From: Pseudomonadota bacterium
GTDB taxonomy: Bacteria; Pseudomonadota; Alphaproteobacteria; Sphingomonadales; Sphingomonadaceae
DNA: 64,000 nt
Assembly: GCA_023416515.1 (NCBI GenBank)
Contig: JAEZHP010000062.1
Coordinates: 1 to 64,000 of the forward strand
Direction of reading: 5' to 3'
Shown here in pieces: positions 60,384 to 64,000 of this stretch. Made by a program: the position numbers and the translations under genes. The notes beneath the pieces were generated by a model. The model did not search any database. It was not told the origin of the DNA and saw only the letters and a program-made list of their open reading frames with translations. How positions within the stretch are numbered: position 1 is the first letter of the stretch; the number at the start of each line of letters is the position of its first letter.

Positions 60384-61018
60384 CCGAGGGGGAGGCGAAA
60401 GCATGGATCGAGGGCGAGCTCCATGTTCCACGTGAAACAATTGCCCGCTTAGAGGCCTTTGCGGACCTCCTCCGGCACGAGAATGAGCGGCAGAACCTTG
60501 TTTCACGTGGAACATTGGACCGGATCTGGGAGCGTCACTTCCTAGATTCGGCTCAACTGACCCGTTTCGCCCCCTCCAATAGCGCCACTTGGCTTGATCT
60601 CGGTACCGGTGCGGGTTTCCCCGGTTTGATTGTCGCCGCGATCCACGGCGGTCCCGTTACGATGGTCGAATCGCGGAGGCTGCGCGTTGATTTCCTTCGC
60701 CGGGCGGCCGACGTGCTCGGCATCGCGGACCAAGCCACGATCTTGCTCGATCGCGTCGAGCGGGTGCCCACCACCGAATTCGACGTGATCAGCGCGCGCG
60801 CGTTCGCACCCATGCCCGAACTTCTCGAACTTGCGCACCGCTTCTCCACAGGAAAGACGCGCTGGATTCTCCCGAAGGGACGTAGCGCGCGTTCGGAACT
60901 GGAAGCCGTCGAATCTTCGTGGCAGGGTTCGTTCCGTCTGGAGCCGAGCCTCACGGATGCTGAGTCCGGCATCATTATCGCGGACGCTGTGCGCCCGCGA
61001 GGCAGGAAGCGAACATGA
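60380..61018 (+). CDS. rsmG: 16S rRNA (guanine-527-N7) methyltransferase RsmG
   Basis: Methylates G527 of 16S rRNA; its loss gives low-level streptomycin resistance in other bacteria. The 212-aa product has HFLDSAQL, then the SAM loop WLDLGTGAGFPGLIVA (about 71-86) and the family GRS segment RWILPKGRSARSELE (about 160-174). It is coupled by 4-base overlaps to mnmG and parA. Two parS sites lie inside the first 135 bases of coding sequence, constraining codons for HVPRET and VSRGT. Confidence 0.95.
   Translation: MTEGEAKAWIEGELHVPRETIARLEAFADLLRHENERQNLVSRGTLDRIWERHFLDSAQLTRFAPSNSATWLDLGTGAGFPGLIVAAIHGGPVTMVESRRLRVDFLRRAADVLGIADQATILLDRVERVPTTEFDVISARAFAPMPELLELAHRFSTGKTRWILPKGRSARSELEAVESSWQGSFRLEPSLTDAESGIIIADAVRPRGRKRT
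60424..60439. other. parS centromere site 2 (inside rsmG)
   Basis: TGTTCCACGTGAAACA, a 16-bp parS match with a single imperfect pair in the arms, within the rsmG coding region (codons for HVPRET). Confidence 0.87.
60499..60514. other. parS centromere site 3 (inside rsmG)
   Basis: TGTTTCACGTGGAACA, a 16-bp parS match lying 60 bases after site 2, again in rsmG coding sequence (codons for LVSRGT). The two form a close pair that would seed ParB clustering. Confidence 0.87.
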
Positions 61019-61797
61019 TCCGGATTGCGGTAGCGAATCAGAAGGGCGGCGTTGGCAAGACCACCACTGCCATCAACCTTGGCACAGCGCTGGCTGCGAC
61101 TGGCGATCGCGTGCTGATCGTCGATCTCGATCCTCAGGGCAACGCTTCGACCGGCCTCGGGATCGCGCAGGCGCAGCGCGCGCGTTCAAGCTACGATCTG
61201 CTTACCGGGCAGGCTCGGCTCGAGGACACGGTGATCCCCACCCGGGTGCCGCGTCTCGACATCGTCCCCGCCACCGTGGACCTGTCCGGGGCGGAGATCG
61301 AGCTGGTCGAGTATGAGGAGCGCACGCATCGCCTCGACAAGGCGCTCGCAGGCGAGGAAGGGCGCTGGGACGTCTGCCTGATCGACTGCCCCCCTTCCCT
61401 CGGCCTTCTCACCATCAACGCCCTCGTCGCCGCCAATTCGATCCTGGTGCCGCTCCAGGCCGAATTCTTCGCGCTCGAGGGCCTTAGCCAGCTCCTCCAG
61501 ACGGTCGAGCGGGTTCGCGCCCGCTTCAACCCGGAGTTGGACATCCTAGGGGTCGCGCTGACGATGTACGACCGCCGCAACAATCTGTCGTCTCAGGTCG
61601 CCGAGGACGTCCGCGCCTGCCTCGGCAAGGTGGTGTTCGACACCGTCGTCCCACGCAACGTAAGGCTCAGCGAGGCGCCGAGCCACGGCATCCCTGCCCT
61701 CATCTACGACCAGCGCTGCTCGGGCTCGACCGCCTATATGGATCTCGCACGCGAATTGCTGGCGCGGATGCCGCGGCGGACCAAGGAGGCGGCATGA
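61015..61797 (+). CDS. parA: Chromosome partitioning ATPase ParA (Soj)
   Basis: Drives the ParB-parS complex towards the pole. The 260-aa product has the deviant Walker A KGGVGKTT (10-17) with the signature Lys, then VLIVDLDPQGNASTGLGI, Walker B VCLIDCPPSLGLLTINAL and the chromosomal-ParA segment MYDRRNNLSSQVAEDVR. No N-terminal HTH, so it is the chromosomal (type Ib-like) form. Start by ATGA overlap with rsmG. Confidence 0.96.
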   Translation: MIRIAVANQKGGVGKTTTAINLGTALAATGDRVLIVDLDPQGNASTGLGIAQAQRARSSYDLLTGQARLEDTVIPTRVPRLDIVPATVDLSGAEIELVEYEERTHRLDKALAGEEGRWDVCLIDCPPSLGLLTINALVAANSILVPLQAEFFALEGLSQLLQTVERVRARFNPELDILGVALTMYDRRNNLSSQVAEDVRACLGKVVFDTVVPRNVRLSEAPSHGIPALIYDQRCSGSTAYMDLARELLARMPRRTKEAA

Positions 61798-62669
61798 GCG
61801 ACGCTCCCCGCAAGCGCCCGCAGAGCCTCGGCCGCGGCCTCTCCTCCCTTTTGGGGGATATGGTCCAGGAGTCACCGGTCAGCGGCTCTACGCGCGGCTC
61901 TGTCCAGTTGATCCCGGTTGCCAGCATCGAGCCGCACCCCGGCCAGCCGCGGCGCCATTTCGACGAGGGGGCGCTGGCCGAGCTTGCCGAATCGATCCAA
62001 CAGCGCGGAGTCATCCAGCCGATCGTCGTCCGCCCGCATGGTCACCGTTTCCAGATCGTCGCCGGCGAGCGCCGCTGGCGCGCTTCGCAAAAGGCGCGGC
62101 TTCACGAGGTTCCCGCGATCGTTCGCGAGTTCAGCGACGAGGAGACACTCGAGGTCGCGCTCATCGAGAATATCCAACGCGCTGATCTCAACGCGATCGA
62201 GGAAGCGCAAGCCTATCAGCGGCTCATGGCCGATTTCGGCCACACCCAGGAGGAGCTTGGCAAGCTCGTCCACAAGTCGCGCAGCCACGTCGCTAACCTG
62301 TTGAGATTGCTGGATCTTCCGGGCGATATCCAGGCGATGGTGGTCGATGGGCGGCTAAGCATGGGTCACGCCCGGGCAATCGCCGGTGCACCCGATCCGT
62401 CGGCCTTGGCGCAGGAGGTGGTGAGCCGTGGCTTGTCCGTGCGCGAGACCGAGAAGCTCGCCCAGGCAAGCAAGCCGAAGAGCCGCAAAGCGGCCGCCGC
62501 GGCCCCGATCGACGCCGACATTGCCGCGCTCGAGCGTCAGTTGAGCGAATTGCTCGGTGTCGGCGTGACCGTTCGCCATGCGGGAAATGGCGGGACGCTC
62601 GCGCTTCAATATTCGAACCTCGACCAGCTCGACATGCTGTGCCAGCGCCTGACCGGCGGGGAAATTTGA
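61794..62669 (+). CDS. parB: Chromosome partitioning protein ParB (Spo0J)
   Basis: CTP-dependent DNA clamp that binds parS and spreads. The 291-aa product has IEPHPGQPRRHFDEGALAELAESI (about 43-66), the CTP-binding GERRWRASQKA (about 92-102), ALIENIQRADLNAIEEAQAY, the HTH parS reader TQEELGKLVHKSRSHVANLLRLLDLP (about 151-176), and a C-terminal dimerisation helix. Coupled to parA by a 4-base overlap. One base separates its stop from the convergent holA stop. Confidence 0.96.
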   Translation: MSDAPRKRPQSLGRGLSSLLGDMVQESPVSGSTRGSVQLIPVASIEPHPGQPRRHFDEGALAELAESIQQRGVIQPIVVRPHGHRFQIVAGERRWRASQKARLHEVPAIVREFSDEETLEVALIENIQRADLNAIEEAQAYQRLMADFGHTQEELGKLVHKSRSHVANLLRLLDLPGDIQAMVVDGRLSMGHARAIAGAPDPSALAQEVVSRGLSVRETEKLAQASKPKSRKAAAAAPIDADIAALERQLSELLGVGVTVRHAGNGGTLALQYSNLDQLDMLCQRLTGGEI

Positions 62670-62670
62670 T

Positions 62671-63693
62671 CTAGGCGCGCCGCCCCGCGAGGCGAGCGAT
62701 TTCCAGCAGCTCCGCGTCGGCGGAGACCGGTCCGAGCGCCCCCGAGCGCTTCAACGCCCGCTCGGCCTCGCTCAGCCGATGGATGCAGCGTGCGAGCCGC
62801 TCCGCCGGCCATGCCCGGAGCTGCCTCTCCACCCCGTCTTTCTCTTTCCAGAACAAGGCTTTGCCCTGTGAGGCGATGACCGAAGAGGCATTCTCGCCTT
62901 TCTCCACTCTGGCGCGAAGCTTCGACAGCAGAAGAGCGCGGCGAAGCGCGGAGCGGAGCAGGACGATTCCTTCCGCTCCCTCGGCGTGAAGCCGTTGAAG
63001 CTCCGCCTGTGCGCCCTTGGGATCGCCGTCGAACACGCGGTCGACAAGTTGGCCCGGATCGCCCTCCTCTCGCGCTGCGCCGACCGAGTCTATGACGTCG
63101 TGGTCGAGCGGCGTCGCGCGGCCCGGCTCGGCGTCGAGATAGGCGGCGAACTTCGTCATCTCCTGTTCGACCAGCGCACGATTGCCCCCCGCCGCCTCGG
63201 CGATGCGCTGGGCGACGTCGGGGCGCGTCTGGAGGCCGAAATTGCGCGCGATGTCGCTCACCATCCGGTCCCAGTCGCGCGCGTCGGGCAGGTAGCTTGC
63301 GAAGGCGATCGCCGCAGGGCTCGCCAGAACCAGCTTCAGCAGCGACGACGAGGCCTTGAGGTTGCCGGCGACCAGGGCGACCGGATTCCCGGCGGCTGGT
63401 GCGGACAGCAATGCCGACACGGCCTCGGTGCTCTCATCCCCGGCGGGATCGACGAGAACGTACCGGGCGCCCCCGAACATGGAGATCGAAGCGGCCTCGT
63501 CGGAAAGGCGCGCGGGATCCGACTTGAGCTCCGAACCCGCGATATCGACGCGCTCCGCATCCGGTCCTGCCGAAGCGGCCAGGCGCCTTACCAGCGCGCG
63601 GCTGCCGGCGTCGTCGGGGCCGTGAAACAGGAACAGGCGGACGTTGGCGGGAGCGGCGAGCGCCTTTTCCAGCTGCGGCTTGGTCGCCTTCAC
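62671..63693 (-). CDS. holA: DNA polymerase III delta subunit
   Basis: Clamp-loader subunit that opens the beta clamp. The 340-aa product follows the family layout: N-terminal AAA+-like domain without a P-loop (VRLFLFHGPDDAGSRALVRRLA, about 18-39; ARYVLVDPAGDES near 75), middle helical domain and the C-terminal collar (LFWKEKDGVERQLRAWPAERLARCIHRLSEAERALK). Start GTG at 63693 by 4-base overlap with lptE, the conserved lptE-holA order. Confidence 0.92.
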   Translation of the reverse strand: MKATKPQLEKALAAPANVRLFLFHGPDDAGSRALVRRLAASAGPDAERVDIAGSELKSDPARLSDEAASISMFGGARYVLVDPAGDESTEAVSALLSAPAAGNPVALVAGNLKASSSLLKLVLASPAAIAFASYLPDARDWDRMVSDIARNFGLQTRPDVAQRIAEAAGGNRALVEQEMTKFAAYLDAEPGRATPLDHDVIDSVGAAREEGDPGQLVDRVFDGDPKGAQAELQRLHAEGAEGIVLLRSALRRALLLSKLRARVEKGENASSVIASQGKALFWKEKDGVERQLRAWPAERLARCIHRLSEAERALKRSGALGPVSADAELLEIARLAGRRA

Positions 63694-64000
63694 TGATTCG
63701 CCGGTGTCCGGCTGGCGTAGAGGGCTACCCGCGAGATGATTTGCTCGGCGACCTCGATCGACAGCCTCTCGAGCGCAGTCTGCTCGGCAGCGACGGTCGC
63801 ATATTCCGATCCGACGACGTCGATGCCGGCATCGGATCCCGCGGTGGCGTCGAGTACGACGGTCCCGCGTTCGGCATCGACCAGCCGATAGCGGGCGCGA
63901 AGGGTACGGCGTTCGCGGGTGACTGCGTCGTCGAGCCGGATGCCGAAGCCGGTGATCCGGTCGTCCAGCTCGACCTCCAGCCGATAGCGAACCGGTCCGG
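63690..64000 (-). CDS. lptE: LPS-assembly lipoprotein LptE, C-terminal part (partial)
   Basis: The frame is open to the right edge, so the lipoprotein signal and N-terminal half lie outside the window. The visible 102 residues read RYRLEVELDDRITGFGIRLDD, then RYRLVDAERGTVVLDATAG and EYATVAAEQTALERLSIEVA, ending SRTPANQ: the LptE pattern of paired strands followed by a helix. LptE plugs the LptD barrel and delivers LPS to the cell surface. Gene order (upstream of holA) supports the call. Confidence 0.85.
   Translation of the reverse strand, partial: GPVRYRLEVELDDRITGFGIRLDDAVTRERRTLRARYRLVDAERGTVVLDATAGSDAGIDVVGSEYATVAAEQTALERLSIEVAEQIISRVALYASRTPANQ

Overview
The window is GC-rich chromosomal DNA from an alphaproteobacterium, almost certainly a member of the Sphingomonadales (Sphingomonas/Sphingomicrobium type). 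The protein sequences (PrsA, Rho, MnmG, FtsE, PPSR, COQ9, an HTH-RibB fusion), the TonB-dependent receptor, short dispersed palindromes of the sphingomonad REP kind, and the gene order PPSR-hemE and rsmG-parA-parB-holA-lptE all point that way. It is a housekeeping region. I see no phage, insertion sequence, integrase or CRISPR array.

Layout. 0-21 kb: the end of a TonB-dependent receptor, nitrogen sensing (glnD), a GNAT enzyme, mismatch repair (mutS), malic enzyme (maeB), bamE, a cytochrome bc1 chaperone with DUF177, ssb, ferrous iron uptake (feoAB), a diguanylate cyclase, coq9, an EamA transporter, and a riboflavin operon (small membrane protein, ribD, ribE, HTH-ribB, ribH). 21-32 kb: tonB, gltX, prsA, an SDR, rpmI-rplT, a DUF5996 protein, a zinc-ribbon PilZ protein, a secreted protein of unknown role, and pheST. 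32-44 kb: a tightly coupled operon ftsE-ftsX-ydcF-plsC-GH84, a zinc-ribbon membrane protein, a MATE exporter, a 6-phosphofructokinase, tRNA-Leu(GAG), an APC permease, a Rieske oxygenase and a class A penicillin-binding protein. 44-52.7 kb: a mostly minus-strand run (YgjP-like protease, YcgN, SCO, ankyrin protein, MmcB, cell-wall hydrolase, DUF1491, thioesterase, ptsN, hpf, dnaQ, coaE, maf, PPSR). 53-64 kb: a mostly plus-strand run (hemE, hemJ, rho, mnmE, mnmG, rsmG, parA, parB), then holA and a partial lptE on the minus strand.

The most important non-coding feature is the 342-bp gap between the PPSR gene and hemE. Caulobacter and Rickettsia have their chromosome origin between the same two genes. 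Here the gap carries a perfect DnaA box, a one-mismatch DnaA box, four GANTC sites and an AT-rich block, and gene orientation switches from minus to plus across it. Five to eight kb to the right lie three 16-bp parS sites, two of them inside rsmG, followed by parAB. Together these form a replication-origin and centromere domain.

Other points of interest are a RibB protein with an N-terminal helix-turn-helix and a decayed RibA-like domain, whose gene start is overlaid by a 20-bp palindrome; a compact cytoplasmic GH84 (O-GlcNAcase-like) enzyme coupled to ftsEX and plsC; a zinc-ribbon PilZ fusion; a recurring TTGnnn-N17-TAnnGG promoter shape; a tRNA T-arm-like element just before pheS; and palindromes before tonB and feoA.
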